Of a stretch of DNA of 64,000 bases, positions 30,945 through 41,454 are shown piece after piece. Position numbers and translations under genes: made by a program. Each line of letters opens with the position of its first letter. Position 1 is the first letter of the stretch. Source of the stretch: Flaccisagitta enflata (Eukaryota > Chaetognatha > Sagittoidea > Aphragmophora); the NCBI GenBank assembly GCA_965153355.1, contig OZ231127.1, positions 27,094,001 to 27,158,000 on the forward strand, written 5' to 3'. A model generated the notes under the pieces. That model had not been told where the DNA came from, made no database searches, and was given only the letters and a program-made list of their open reading frames with translations.

Positions 30945-32576
30945 CCTATAAGTCGCGTGCAGGACAAAAATAACTGAACTGACCTGACTCCTTATTGTAT
31001 CTTTTTATCGAAAATCAGACTTAAACCAGACCCAAACCAGACCCAAACCAGACTCAAACCAGACTCAAACCAGACTCAAACCAGACCAAAACCAGACCAA
31101 AACCAGACCAAAACCAGACCTAAACCAGACCTAAACCAGACCTAAACCAGACATAAACCAGACCTAACCCAGACCTAAACCAGACATGAACCAGACTTAA
31201 ACCATACTTAAACCAGACTTAAACCAGACTTAAACCAGACTTAAACCAGACTCAAGCCAGACTCAAACCAGACTCAAACCAGACTCAAACCATACTTAAA
31301 CCAGACTAAACCATACATAAAACAGACTTAAACCAGACTTAAACCAGACTTAAACCAGACTTAAACCAGAATTAAACCAGACCTAAACCAGACTTAAACC
31401 AGAATTAAACCAGACTTAAACCAGACCTAAACCAGACTTAAACCAGCCGACTTAAACCAGCAGAATTAAACCAGCAGACTTAAATCAGCAGATTTAAACC
31501 AGCAGACTTAAACCAGCAGACTTAACCTGCAGACCTAAACCAACAGACCTAAATCAGCCATCTCTAACCAGCCGACCTAAACCAGCCGACCTAAACCAGC
31601 CAACTTAAACCAGCAGACAAAACCAGTGGACTTAAACCAGCAGACTTAAACCAGCAGACTTAAACCAGCAGACCTAAACCAGCAGACCTAAACCAGCAGA
31701 CTTAAACCAGCAGACTTAAACCAGCAGACTTAAACCAGCAGACTTGAAATGCCACATTTGACCAAAACTTACCAAAAAACAAAAATGACCAAAACATACC
31801 AAAAAACCTAGATGACCAAAAAAATAAAAAAAAAAAAACAAAAAAACAAAAAAACAAAAAACCCTAAAACCCAAAACCAAAAAACCAAAAAACCAAAAAA
31901 CCAAAAAAACCAAAAAACCAAAAACCAAAAAACCAAAAATATATAAGACCAAAACATACCAAAAAACCATGTTAGATGACCAAAAATGACCTGAAATCTT
32001 CCAAAATGACTTAAAATGCCCAAAAAACACACAAATGACTTAAATTAACAAAGTGACGTAAATGATCAAAAATGACCAAAAATGACGAAAAGCAACCAGA
32101 AATGACCAAAAGCAACCAAAAATGACCAAAAACAACAAAATAATGACTCAAAATAACTCCAGAAGACCTAAATTGATCAAAAACAACGAAAAAAAGCAAA
32201 GTGTTACTAAAAACTACAAAAGCCAAAAATAACTTAGAGTGACTGAGAATGACTTAGAATGACTTGTAATGACTTATAATGACTTTGAATGACTTAGAAT
32301 AACTTAGAATGACTAAGAATGACTAAAATTGACTCATGATATCATAAAATGACAAAAATGACAAAAAATGACAAAATGACTTAAGTGACTTAAATTAACT
32401 GTAAATGACTGAAAATGACTTAAAATGACATAAAATGACTTAAAATGATGAAAAATACCCTTTAAATGACGTAGAACGACGAAAAAAAGCTAAGTGTTAC
32501 GGACGGACGGACCGACCGACCGACGGACCGACGGACCGACAGAGCGGGTTATAGAGTCACGTGCACGCGACTGAAA
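30945..32576 (+). mobile_element. element E: AACCAGAC/14-bp array with hairpin end (copy 1)
   Basis: Left end 'aaggccaacacctataagtc' and 'gcgtgcaggacaaaaataac'. Array of ttaaaccagac (11 bp, 31015-31440), changing to ttaaaccagcagac (14 bp, to 31735). Then about 830 bp of degenerate 'aatgaccaaaaatgac' sequence, a gacggaccgac tract and the family B type hairpin AGTCACGTGCACGCGACT (32555-32572). The order from the 14-bp array on recurs at 42715-44086. There is no coding frame. Confidence 0.65.
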
Positions 32577-33147
32577 AGATTTTGTCATTAAGAGTCTTCA
32601 GTCGACTAGAGACTTTTTACCATCGGTAAACTGCAAGGGTGCATGGACACTTGTTTTTAAAACTGAAGCCTTGCCTGATGCGCACAGAACAGAACCCAGG
32701 TTCTGACCTTTGGTATTATTATGATTCCAAATTCTCTCTGCCTCTCGCTTTTTGCATTGCTCGACTGCGCTCCGAATTTCTCTTCAGTCTGATTAAAATC
32801 TTTCTTGGAAATCATTTCTCTCCTAAAATTAGCTTTGCTGATTTAGACAGATAAATCATTAAATAGATTTTGCTCTGCTCACCTCTGATTGACGAGTCTC
32901 GCCTCGTTCATTCAGAACTTGGTTAGTGCGGTGTTGATTTTACCTAATCTCACTGCCTTGCCTTACACCATTTTCCCACCTACCATTGCATTTAACCCTC
33001 TTTTTTCGCCGGAAAAGAAAAAGAAACGAACATTTATATCTTTATCACTTCATCTTTACCTCATGTTCTCGATAAAATTGAAAAGAACTTGAAAAACAAC
33101 CAAAGAAATTGAAAATCAACCAGAAATTGAAAAACAACATTCACCAT
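32577..33147. repeat. dispersed segment X and unique sequence
   Basis: 32639-32683 ('gcatggacacttgtttttaa...') matches 38339-38383. 32684-32921 ('agaacagaacccaggttctg...cctcgttcattcag') matches 37174-37402 almost base for base. 32922-33147 is unrecognised. Confidence 0.75.
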
Positions 33148-33222
33148 TTGAAGTGCCATTTAAAGTGCCATTTAAAGTGCCATTTAAAGTGCCATTTAAA
33201 GTGCCATTTAAAGTGCAACAAC
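33148..33222. repeat. 12-bp minisatellite
   Basis: About six copies of CATTTAAAGTGC. Confidence 0.95.
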
Positions 33223-33289
33223 ATTGACTCAATTTTGTTGCGTTCAACTTCTGCCTGAATTATATCCCTTGACAAAAATCGGGAAATAA

Positions 33290-33511
33290 ATGTCTTTTCA
33301 ATATAACTCAAAAATGACTGTAAAACGCTGTTTCCCCAAGGACATTTCAACCCTCGGGAGTGATGTTGTCATAGAAAACGCCATGACAAGATTGTTGGCT
33401 GACTTACAACAAGAACGTGACTGTGTGAAGATGATTAAAGATGAGTTTGTCTCTTTGAAAGTGGAGTTGGTCCAGGCTTGGTATAAATATCAAAACTTCG
33501 TCGCTGATTGA
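33290..33511 (+). CDS. 73-codon unknown protein, possible first part of a host gene
   Basis: ATG after 'gggaaataa'; stop TGA at 33509-33511. The peptide is non-repetitive, with a helical-looking heptad-like stretch (LLADLQQERDCVKMIKDEF) that could form a short coiled coil. It overlaps, in another frame, the open region that continues to 34094. I do not recognise a family. It may be real, a pseudogene piece, or chance. Confidence 0.35.
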   Translation: MSFQYNSKMTVKRCFPKDISTLGSDVVIENAMTRLLADLQQERDCVKMIKDEFVSLKVELVQAWYKYQNFVAD

Positions 33512-34094
33512 TGTCACGCCGTCAACGCCGTCATTGCCGTCAACACCGTCAACGCCGTCAACGCCGTCAACGCTTATGCCGACAAAGCCGACAACGCCAA
33601 CAATGCCAACAACGCCAACAACGCCGCCGTCGCCGCCATCTTACGGACTTTCACGTAAGCAGCTGGGTAGTACTGCTAGTAATCGGTGTGTTGATGGTGG
33701 TGATGCATGGGTTGATGGTGGTAAGGGTGTGGATAGAGGATGGAGTACAGATGGAGAATCTGATGTTATTTCATCGGAGGATGGGTCGTCTTTGAGTGAT
33801 GGAGACCGGTCAGGGAGTGACGGAGATCAGCTGGGAAGTGGCGGAGATCGGCTGGGAAGTGATAGAGTTCAGTTCGAATGTGAGGGAGGAAAGAAGAGAC
33901 GCAGGAGAAGACGTCGCCGGCGTGGGAGTGGAACTGTGGATCATCGTCTTGTGGTGAAAATTGTGGAGGAGTGTCTCCGAAGCATGGAGCAACCACTGCC
34001 ATCAACTGCTGTGGCGGTACCATTTCCGTCGCCGCCTCCACCGTCATCACCGCTTTTTGGATGTTCTCCCCTCCTTTCATTTGCCGGGACTTAA
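33480..34094 (+). CDS. repeat-rich unknown protein, +1 frame to the preceding ORF
   Basis: The frame is open from at least 33480, with ATG at 33534 and about 186 codons after that. Order: TPS-type repeats encoded by a 9-bp array (33511-33640), a Gly/Asp/Ser-rich middle with repeated SDGD/GSGGDRLGS, a basic run (KKRRRRRRRRRG, about residues 120-131, NLS-like), then a short non-repetitive piece with VVKIVEECLRSM and a Pro/Ser-rich tail. The array makes a chance frame likely, but the basic and terminal parts are not array-derived. Unrecognised. Confidence 0.3.
   Translation, partial: GINIKTSSLIDVTPSTPSLPSTPSTPSTPSTLMPTKPTTPTMPTTPTTPPSPPSYGLSRKQLGSTASNRCVDGGDAWVDGGKGVDRGWSTDGESDVISSEDGSSLSDGDRSGSDGDQLGSGGDRLGSDRVQFECEGGKKRRRRRRRRRGSGTVDHRLVVKIVEECLRSMEQPLPSTAVAVPFPSPPPPSSPLFGCSPLLSFAGT
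33511..33640. repeat. 9-bp minisatellite (GCCGTCAAC)n
   Basis: About 14 degenerate copies of GCCGTCAAC, drifting to gccaacaac. Confidence 0.85.
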
Positions 34095-34304
34095 AATGGA
34101 CAAATGGATTTACACCCTCATTTTTGGATGGGTGTAATTTTGGCTTTTGCTAAATTTGCCGACAATTTTGCTCTGTTCCCTCTTCTCCATCTCCGCTCCT
34201 CTTCCTCAACTCCATCTCCTCCACTCCATCTTCTTCTCCTTGCTCCATCTCCTTTTTTTCTTCCCTCAATATCTTTGGATTTACTTTGCGTCATCATTGA
34301 TGGG

Positions 34305-34430
34305 CACTGCGACCAACGGGGCACCGCAACCGACGGGGCACCGCGACCGACGGGCACCGCAACCGCCGGGCACCGCAACCGACGGGCACCGCAACCGCCG
34401 GGCATCGCGACCGTTGGCGACCGTCGGGGA
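34305..34430. repeat. 15-16 bp minisatellite
   Basis: Units like caccgcaaccgacggg, about eight copies, GC-rich. Confidence 0.85.
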
Positions 34431-34554
34431 CCGTCATGGACCAAAGTCATATCTCATCTCCACTCAATTCTTTATTCTCAAAATGGATTATTTTTATTTC
34501 TCTCTCACCCCTCTTCTTCATCGCCAATTTATTACTTAACCAGAGACTAGTTTT

Positions 34555-34900
34555 TGTTGTTTCCATGACGTTACGAGCGCTGGGGCACGTGCATTGGATT
34601 ACTACCGGTCTGCGCAGGAAGGAGAAGACGTCCTCCGTTTCTCAACCGCGCCCACAACGTGGTGTCAGCTCCTCGCGCTCTGATTGGTGGAAATTCTGTC
34701 TCCCGACGTTGAATCCCGATTCACGACGGTGACGCGCGTTCTCTCCTCCTCCTCCTCTTCCTCCTTCGAAGCCCGATTTGGATTATGGGGGGACAGATTC
34801 TCCGCGGTCGACTCTTATTCCCAGGATTTCTGGGAAATGGGAATCGAACCTTGCGCTTGTTTTACGTCTCCATGGCAATGACTAATGCGACTTCGGGTTT
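34555..34900. promoter_or_regulatory. CpG-rich promoter-like patch
   Basis: CpG-dense, non-repetitive sequence in an otherwise CpG-poor area, with 'ctctgattggtgg' (inverted CCAAT box, 34679-34691), 'gggcacgtgc' E-box-like motif and a second attggtgg at 34914-34921. No gene start can be attached, so this is only a composition and motif guess. Confidence 0.2.
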
Positions 34901-35480
34901 TGCGTCTTGATTAATTGGTGGATTGAGGTGGTGACTGAGAGAAATGTTATGACAGTATTTTGGTGTTGGTGAGTGGTACGTGTTGGATTGATATCGACGA
35001 TGACAGACAGCATTTTGTCGGTGGAACTGAAAACAAAATTCGGATCTACTTCATCCTTCATCATGTTTCAAGGCGAAAACAACATTGTGGATAACTGAGG
35101 GTTTTATGAAAATACTGAATTTCGCTTTTTGGCAAATTCATTATTACCGGGTCACGAACTTTTCTTTGCGGGCTGTCACTGTACAGGGTTACGCAAATTG
35201 CGAGTTTTTTCATTGTCATGTCTAATTCGCTATACCGAGTTTCGCTAGTCCGCGAATTCGTTCCAAGTTCATGGACTGGGTTTTTGCGGCATTTCACTAT
35301 AGGGGAATACGCTAATTGCGAATCTATTTGTTATTTTCATGCTCTCAAACATAATTTTCATTATTGTGTTGGTCACCACGTTTTTGTTTCTTTTGTCTTG
35401 ACGATGGGAATTGACAGCTGTTTAGTCTTATCACGTCGATGTTCATGCCTACTACGTTTTATCATTCACCTAGAATTGAG
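34901..35480. other. no gene recognised
   Basis: Unique-looking; 35190-35335 has two similar phrases ('acgcaaattgcgagttttttc' split as acgcaaattgcg, and 'acgctaattgcgaatct'). Confidence 0.35.
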
Positions 35481-35499
35481 TGCTTCCAAACCCCATTCC

Positions 35500-35645
35500 C
35501 CCTTTCTCCTCTTCTCCCACCCCTCTCTCTCCCTCTCTCTCCCTCTCTCTCACTCCTCTAACCCCATTCCCCCTCTCTCCTCTTCTCCCACCTCTCTCTC
35601 TCCCTTTCTCACCCCTCTCTCTCCCTCTCTCTCACTCCTCTCTCT
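35500..35645. repeat. CT-rich imperfect repeat
   Basis: ccctctctct blocks with a roughly 60-bp higher-order repeat ('accccattccccctctctcc' at about 35490 and 35560). Confidence 0.85.
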
Positions 35646-36260
35646 TTTCAACATGTTTGTGTTCCTTTTCCGGTCTAGTTCCGTTATTTCACTTTTCCAC
35701 GGCACTAGAAATATTAACCGTTATTTTCTCCCAAAGTATTTACTCAATTTTCCAGTCACTATTGTTTATAGTTGACGAATATTAATCGTATTTTTCTCAA
35801 TCTTTCTCACGTCTTATTAGTTAAGCGAGCTCGCACTTTTCACCTCTCTTTCTTCCCCACTCTCCCTTCCCCCCCCCCCCCCGCATTTCCATTCTCAACT
35901 TTGCTTCCGTTCGAATTTGAGCTAGAATTTGTTTTTCTTTCCCACATGGTTACTTTTTTGGCACTCCTTACCGGTGGTTGTGTCCAACAGTTAGATTGAC
36001 AGTTTCTTTCTGTCCGTCTGTCGCTGTCTGTCCTTCTGATTGTCGGTTCTGTCATCATGACCTGAGGGCTTTGAGAATGCTTTTAGCTTGGAATGAATGT
36101 AGCCCGATCACCTCATTCATTTAGCTCTGTGTTCTCTGCTCTTTACATGGGTGCATTTGATGGATACTTGTTCCCTCAATTAGTCCGATGGTTCTTCTCC
36201 TTGTCAGAATGAATGCATATTCTTTTCCCCTCAAATTGAACGGGAGTTAAAATTTTTGCT
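35646..36260. other. no gene recognised
   Basis: Unique-looking, with a C run at 35871-35882. Confidence 0.35.
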
Positions 36261-36261
36261 T

Positions 36262-36656
36262 TGTAAGTGACTGCAAGTAACTGTAAGTAACTGTAAGTAA
36301 CTGTAACTGTAACTGTAACTGTAACTGTAACAGTAACTGTAAGTAACTGTAACTGTAACTGTAAGTAACTGTAAGTAACTGTAAGTAACTGTAGCAACTG
36401 CAAGTAACTGCAAGTAACTGCAAGTAACTGTAAGTAACTGTAAGTAACTGCAAGTAACTGCAAGTAACTGCAAGTAACTGCAAGTAACTGCAAGTAACTG
36501 CAAGTAATTGCAAGTAACTGCAGGTAAGGTAACTGCAAGTAACTGCAAGTAACTGCAAGTAACTGCAAGTAACTGCAAGTAACTGCTAGTAACTGCAAGT
36601 AACTGCAAGTAACTGCAAGTAACTGCAAGTAACTGCAAGTAATTGCAAGGAACTGG
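36262..36656. repeat. 10-bp minisatellite
   Basis: About 38 copies of TAACTGCAAG and TAACTGTAAG, with a stretch of the shorter 6-bp derivative taactg at 36300-36360. Open frames on the minus strand are artefacts of the array. Confidence 0.95.
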
Positions 36657-37172
36657 TTGTATTCTTTCAATTTTGAGGTAACATTTTTCCAACCCTTGTT
36701 TCACACAAAATTGATTTATGTAACATTGTACAAAATTTAAGTTATGATTTTGATTTCGTCCTTTAACTTTCCGTCAACGATAGTTATTGTTTTCATAATG
36801 TGGAATGACTGTATTTTCAATTTTTGGCGTGCCTCGAATGATGTGAATGTTATGAATGTTCCACTCACGTGTCTCTTTCGTGTTAATGGTATGTTGAGAA
36901 TTATGTTTCTTTTGTTAGGTATGTCTGAATGGAATGTTTAGATGCCTCACATAAGTGGTGTTTCATCTCGATAACACCTGAGATTTTCCACACTTCAAAA
37001 ATTTTTTGAATTTTTTGTTGTTTTTTTCAGATCCGTTCTTTTCTAAATTTTCTAAGAATTTAGTTTTTAAACGTATCACTATTTTAGTCGGGGTCTGAGT
37101 TTTTCGTTAACTAGACATAAATTTCAACTAGCCTAACTGGATTGAAATTTATCTCTAGGGTAGTGTAGGCCG
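36657..37172. other. no gene recognised
   Basis: AT-rich unique-looking sequence. Confidence 0.35.
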
Positions 37173-37402
37173 AGAACAGAACCCAGGTTCTGACCTTTGG
37201 TATTATTATGATTCCAAATTCTCTCTGCCTCTCGCTTTTTGCATTGCTCGACTGCGCTCCGAATTTCTCTTCAGTCTGATTAAAATCTTTCTTGGAAATC
37301 ATTTCTCTCCTAAAATTAGCTTTGCTCATTTAGACAGATAAATCATTTGATAGATTTTGCTCTGCTCACCTCTGATTGACGAGTCTCGCCTCGTTCATTC
37401 AG
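37173..37402. repeat. dispersed segment X, second copy
   Basis: Near-identical to 32684-32921 but with different flanks on both sides, so it moved or was copied as a unit of about 230 bp. Begins with the palindromic 'agaacagaacccaggttctg'. No TIRs or poly-A are obvious. Confidence 0.8.
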
Positions 37403-37406
37403 TACT

Positions 37407-37984
37407 GCACCACCGTACAACAGGGTAAACAGCGCTTTTTTTTTCAAGACAAAAGTCTCCAGCTGATTTGTATATTGAAGTGAATAGGTCAAAGAGCAAT
37501 CAGACAGGAAACTGGCTAGAATTGAGTCGTTTGAGAGATAAACAGAGGGGGGCTAAATGAATGGAGGGAGTGATGACAAATATGATAGAATAGTGGCGAA
37601 CCAAGGTTTTTGGGCTTTTGCTCTTGATCTGGGTGGTAGATTTGTTTTCTTTCTTGGTTCACACTTACCTTCTGTTATAACAATGAGTTAGGAAAAGTTC
37701 TGTCAAATATTACCTATTTTCACATAGTTGAATTGAGCTATTTTATAGTAGTGTTTTAGGTCAAAATTAGTCAAAATTGTCATTTTTTGCATTTTTCAAG
37801 CCACTATGTGTAAAAAATATTGACATTTTGGTCTCAATGCTGGTTTTAACTTGCAAAGGACTTGTCTCTCAACATCACCTCCAAATATGAAGGTCCCATG
37901 AAGATCTTTAGTCAAGAAAACGGGCTTCTGAAAATTAGTGGAAATAGAAATGATATGAGCCACTATCAACGTCTGTACACCCTT
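37407..37984. repeat. duplicated segment Y, copy 1
   Basis: From 'gcaccaccgtacaacagg' to 'cgtctgtacaccc', nearly identical to 38382-38934. The second copy has small deletions (about 8 and 17 bp). No reading frame is preserved between the copies. Confidence 0.9.
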
Positions 37985-38381
37985 ATAAGAAAACTGCAAC
38001 TAGGGTCCAACTTATTTTTTTGCATTTTTTCATCATAGAAGGAGAGATAAGTCAAATTTTGAACAGATACTGCTTCAAACATTTGTTTTTTACTAAATTT
38101 TGTAAAAAAAAAAAGCCTAAATAAGCCTCTCTAACCATAAGCGAATTCAGCAAATTTGACAGAATTTGGTCCTTTCAATTTGAGGCCTAGTAGCTTGCTA
38201 ATGCAGGTCACTACTAAAAAAAATGAAGTATTGAAAGCTCAAATATGCATGATATAAACAGTGTTGATCAAAATCAGGTCAATCTAGGCTAAAATAGCCT
38301 GATTTGGGCCTGTTTTCTCTGGTCATCCTATAATAAGGGTGCGTGGACACTTGTTTTTAAAACTGAAGCCTTGCCTGATGC
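37985..38381. other. spacer between Y copies
   Basis: Unique except 38339-38381, which matches 32639-32681. Confidence 0.5.
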
Positions 38382-38934
38382 GCACCACCGTACAACAGGG
38401 TAAATAGCGCTTTTTTTTCAAGACAAGATTTGTATGTTGAAGTGAATAGGTCAAAGAGCAATCAGACAGGAAACTGGCTAGAATTGAGTCGTTTGAGAGA
38501 TATACAGAGGGGGGCTAAATGAATGGAGGGAGTGATGACAAATATGATAAAATAGTGGCGAACCGAGGTTTTTGGGCTTTTGCTCTTGATCTGGGGGGTA
38601 GATTTGTTTCTTTCTTGGTTCACACTTACCTTCTGTTATAACAATGAGTTTGGAAAAGTTGTGTCAAAAGTTACCTATTTTCACATAGTTGAATTGAGCT
38701 ATTTTATAGTAGTGTTTTAGGTCAAAATTAGTCGAAATTGTCATTCTTTGCATTTTTTCAAGCCACTATGTGAAAAAAATATTGACATTTTTGTCTCAAT
38801 GCTGGTTTTAACTTGCAAAGGACTTGTCCCTCATGAATATGAAGGTCCCATGACGATTTTTAGTCACGAAAACAGGCCTCTGAAAATTAGTGGAAATAGA
38901 AATGATATCAGCCACTATCAACGCCTGTACACCC
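38382..38934. repeat. duplicated segment Y, copy 2
   Basis: Direct duplicate of 37407-37984, offset about 975 bp. At its left it is continuous with 'ttgcctgatgcgca', whereas copy 1 is preceded by segment X. Confidence 0.9.
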
Positions 38935-39137
38935 TGCAAATCTTGGCGCAGCTTTTCTCTCGCCTATGTCTGTTTTAATGTTTCCTTGGTAACACGTCGC
39001 AGCATCTAGTTGAAGAGCGCGGCATTACATAATGTGCAGAGTAACTGTTGTAGTTCCGTCTATGTGATGATGCACTACCCATGAAGCTAGAGTAGATGAC
39101 GAAAAAGATTTTCGGTCATTCAAAGTCTTTTGTTTCA
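38935..39137. other. no gene recognised
   Basis: Unique-looking short stretch. Confidence 0.3.
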
Positions 39138-39352
39138 TTTTTGGTCGCTGGTTAAGCGACTCTGTAAGAGGCTGTGTCCGTGGGAAGGTTGGAAATGCAA
39201 AATTTTGGGTGATGCGAGACTGGCTGAAATGCTAACTTAGCGTTATGGTCACATTACAGCCCCAACTACTCCCATACTACCCTCGCCCACCTGTATTACT
39301 GCCCCTGCCCATCCGCAAATGACTACTTATTGGCCGTGTATCTGGCCATGTT
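39138..39352 (-). repeat. family B element (reverse), variant hairpin
   Basis: Hairpin GGTCGCTGGTTAAGCGACT (GTCGCT pairs with AGCGAC) replaces the usual GTCGCGT/ACGCGAC stem. Then 'gaggctgtgtccgtgg', 'ctgcccctgcccatccgc' and 'gtatctggccatgtt'. Confidence 0.65.
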
Positions 39353-39590
39353 AAAATCCAACTTATGGTCTTTAATAATACTTGAGTTAGTACTTCTCCA
39401 ATTTTTTTCAATCTCCACCCTTACTTTCCAAAACCAGATTTTTTTGTTTGACATTGGTAATGATTAGATTTAGATCAAAATGCTCAGAGAATAATTGTCT
39501 TGAGTCGACTGAAATCTTTTGTGGACGAAAAGTTTGTGTCTACAAAAAGTTTTCTATAAGTTACAAGCCACCCACTGTATCCATCTACAG
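39353..39590. other. no gene recognised
   Basis: Unique-looking; nothing coding recognised. Confidence 0.3.
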
Positions 39591-39885
39591 TCCATTGGTC
39601 TGTTGGTCCATTGGTCGGTTGGTCCATCAGTCCGTCAGTCCATTGGTCTGTCAGTCCATGAACTTGAGTTGAAAAGTGGGATATCAAGCATTTTAGATGC
39701 ACCCCTGTGTGCTACAGGACATCGGCTGTTTGGGGCCGCTGCCCTGCTGTCACTCTACTTCTTCACTCACTCCAAGCAGGGCATAGGGTACTGCTGACCA
39801 TGTACAATCCTTGGATGACTTGATCATTGCTGCCCCTGCCCACCAGCACGCAACTAGGTAGCCGTGTCTCTGGCCTTGTTCTTAA
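39590..39885 (-). repeat. composite: B-like tract, family A motif, B end
   Basis: 39590-39690 is a 'ttggtccattggtcgg' tract. 39699-39825 is a complete family A motif with H1 as ATCCTTGGAT (39807-39816). 39828-39885 is the family B end ('ctgcccctgcccaccagc', 'tctggccttgtt'). The same A-then-B order is seen at 49826-50069. Confidence 0.7.
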
Positions 39886-40415
39886 GCAAACTAAGGATCC
39901 ATAGCCTTCCTCCTCTTGAGTATACTAGTTATTTTCAGTCGCGTGCTACGCGACTGTGGAAAATGTGTTTTTTGTTGGCTTCAACGATTCCATTTTTTGT
40001 AGCATTGCTCTTTTGTCGCCTCTGTATATTTACGGAGTTGCTTGAGATTTTTTAATCTTTATTGCATTTTGCTGCTGGAGACGTGTACGCGTTTTTTGTC
40101 TCTTTTGCCTTGCATTTTTATCGTTATCGCATCGTTTTATCATTTTAGTCTCGTTTTATCGTTTTAGTCTCGTTTTATCTCGATTTGTTTACTAATTTTT
40201 TTCCCTTTTTTTGTTCCATTTAGAGTCTTTTGTGAGAGGTGTGGTGGCAAACTGTCCATTAATTGATTTTACTTCACAAAAATAGACGGATTGGCGGCTA
40301 TGTAGAATTACAATGGAAGTTATCGATTCATACACACCTCGACATGCAAATAAGACAGAAAAAGGACATGTTCACGCGACGCTAAATAGACACGTTAATT
40401 GCCAAAAGTAGTGAT
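39886..40415. other. family B hairpin and unique sequence
   Basis: 39934-39952 is AGTCGCGTGCTACGCGACT. The rest includes a short 'ctcgttttatcgttttagt' repeat (40140-40185) and nothing coding. Confidence 0.4.
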
Positions 40416-40416
40416 G

Positions 40417-40668
40417 TGGAAGCGGAAGCGGAAGCGGAAGCGGGTGGAAGCGGCACTTTTTCACTGGAAGCGGAAGCGGAACCGGAAGCGCTCTTCAGAA
40501 TCTTGGTGGAAGCGGAAGCGGAAGCGGAAGCAGTTTTCAGAATTTTAGTGGAAGCGGAAGCGGAAGCGGAAGCAGAAATTAGAAATTCAATGGAAGCGGA
40601 AGCGGAAGCGGAATCGGATAGAGTGGAAGCGGAAGCGGAAGCATTGAAAGCTTCCGCTTCCACTTATA
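40417..40668. repeat. 6-bp GGAAGC minisatellite with inverted cap
   Basis: Blocks of (GGAAGC)n separated by 'ttttcagaatcttggtgg'-like spacers give a ~50-bp higher-order unit. The right end has 'gcttccgcttccac', the reverse complement of the unit. Confidence 0.92.
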
Positions 40669-40854
40669 TACATCATCAGGCAAGACCGATTGTATTAAAT
40701 ATTGGTATTTTATCAATTTTATTCTTGTGTTTTTCCCCAATCCATATAACCAATTTTGCAATTTTTATAACACAACATGATACAATATTGAAAATATAAG
40801 GAAGATAATCAAGAGAGTAAAACAAATATAAAAGAAAAATTAATTATATGAGTA

Positions 40855-41452
40855 ACGGTAGCAAAAAAAAAAACGGAACAAAATATTTTTTAAAGATTCA
40901 AAAGCATCCAATGAGAAAAACATAGCAAAATCCATGACCGTTTGAAAGCTCTGCGAAAGATCTTCAAAATGAGACCATGCTGGCTGTTCTGTCTTTATTC
41001 ATTAAGTAATGAGACAGTAATGAAGAAGAGGTGGTCATGAATGTAAAGGTTGAAGTCGTAGAAGTTGTTCCTCTTTGTTATTTTATAATAAAAGATAGAA
41101 AAATAACAATTTGAACTTTTTTCTTAGTGAAATTTATAGATTTTTTAATTTTCTTTCATTCTAGACCTATCCCAGATCTGTATCTCAAACCGTTTAAAAG
41201 TTAGAGCTTGTTAAAGTGAACCAATATTTTTTCAAAACTTTTTTATTCAATCTGACCGCAAATTGAATATGGCAATGTTTTCATTCATTCTTACGCCATT
41301 TCTAAACGAATAAGGCTAGAATGACCAGCAACGTCGCATATGAAAGATCTTTTGCAGAGCTTTCAAACGTTCATGAATTTTTTATAGTTAGAATCATCAC
41401 TTTAGCAAAAATCATCAAAACAATTTGTTCCGTTTTTTTTTTTTGCTACCGT
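40855..41452. mobile_element. TA-flanked foldback, 598 bp
   Basis: ACGGTAGCAAAAAAAAAAAC at the left, GTTTTTTTTTTTTGCTACCGT at the right (shown in parts: gtttttttttttt, gctaccgt), TA at 40853-40854 and 41453-41454. Inner arms such as 'gaccgtttgaaagctctgcg' and 'gcagagctttcaaacgttc' also pair. No coding frame. Confidence 0.75.
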
Positions 41453-41454
41453 TA

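Noticed and set aside
34842-34853. Perfect tRNA B-box (GGTTCGATTCCC) on the minus strand
   Set aside because: The surrounding bases do not form a T-arm or acceptor stem and no A-box lies at a suitable distance.
35218-35775. 185-codon plus-strand frame
   Set aside because: The middle is CT-rich repeat (Pro/Ser/Leu); the ends are unrecognised and a shifted frame is equally open.
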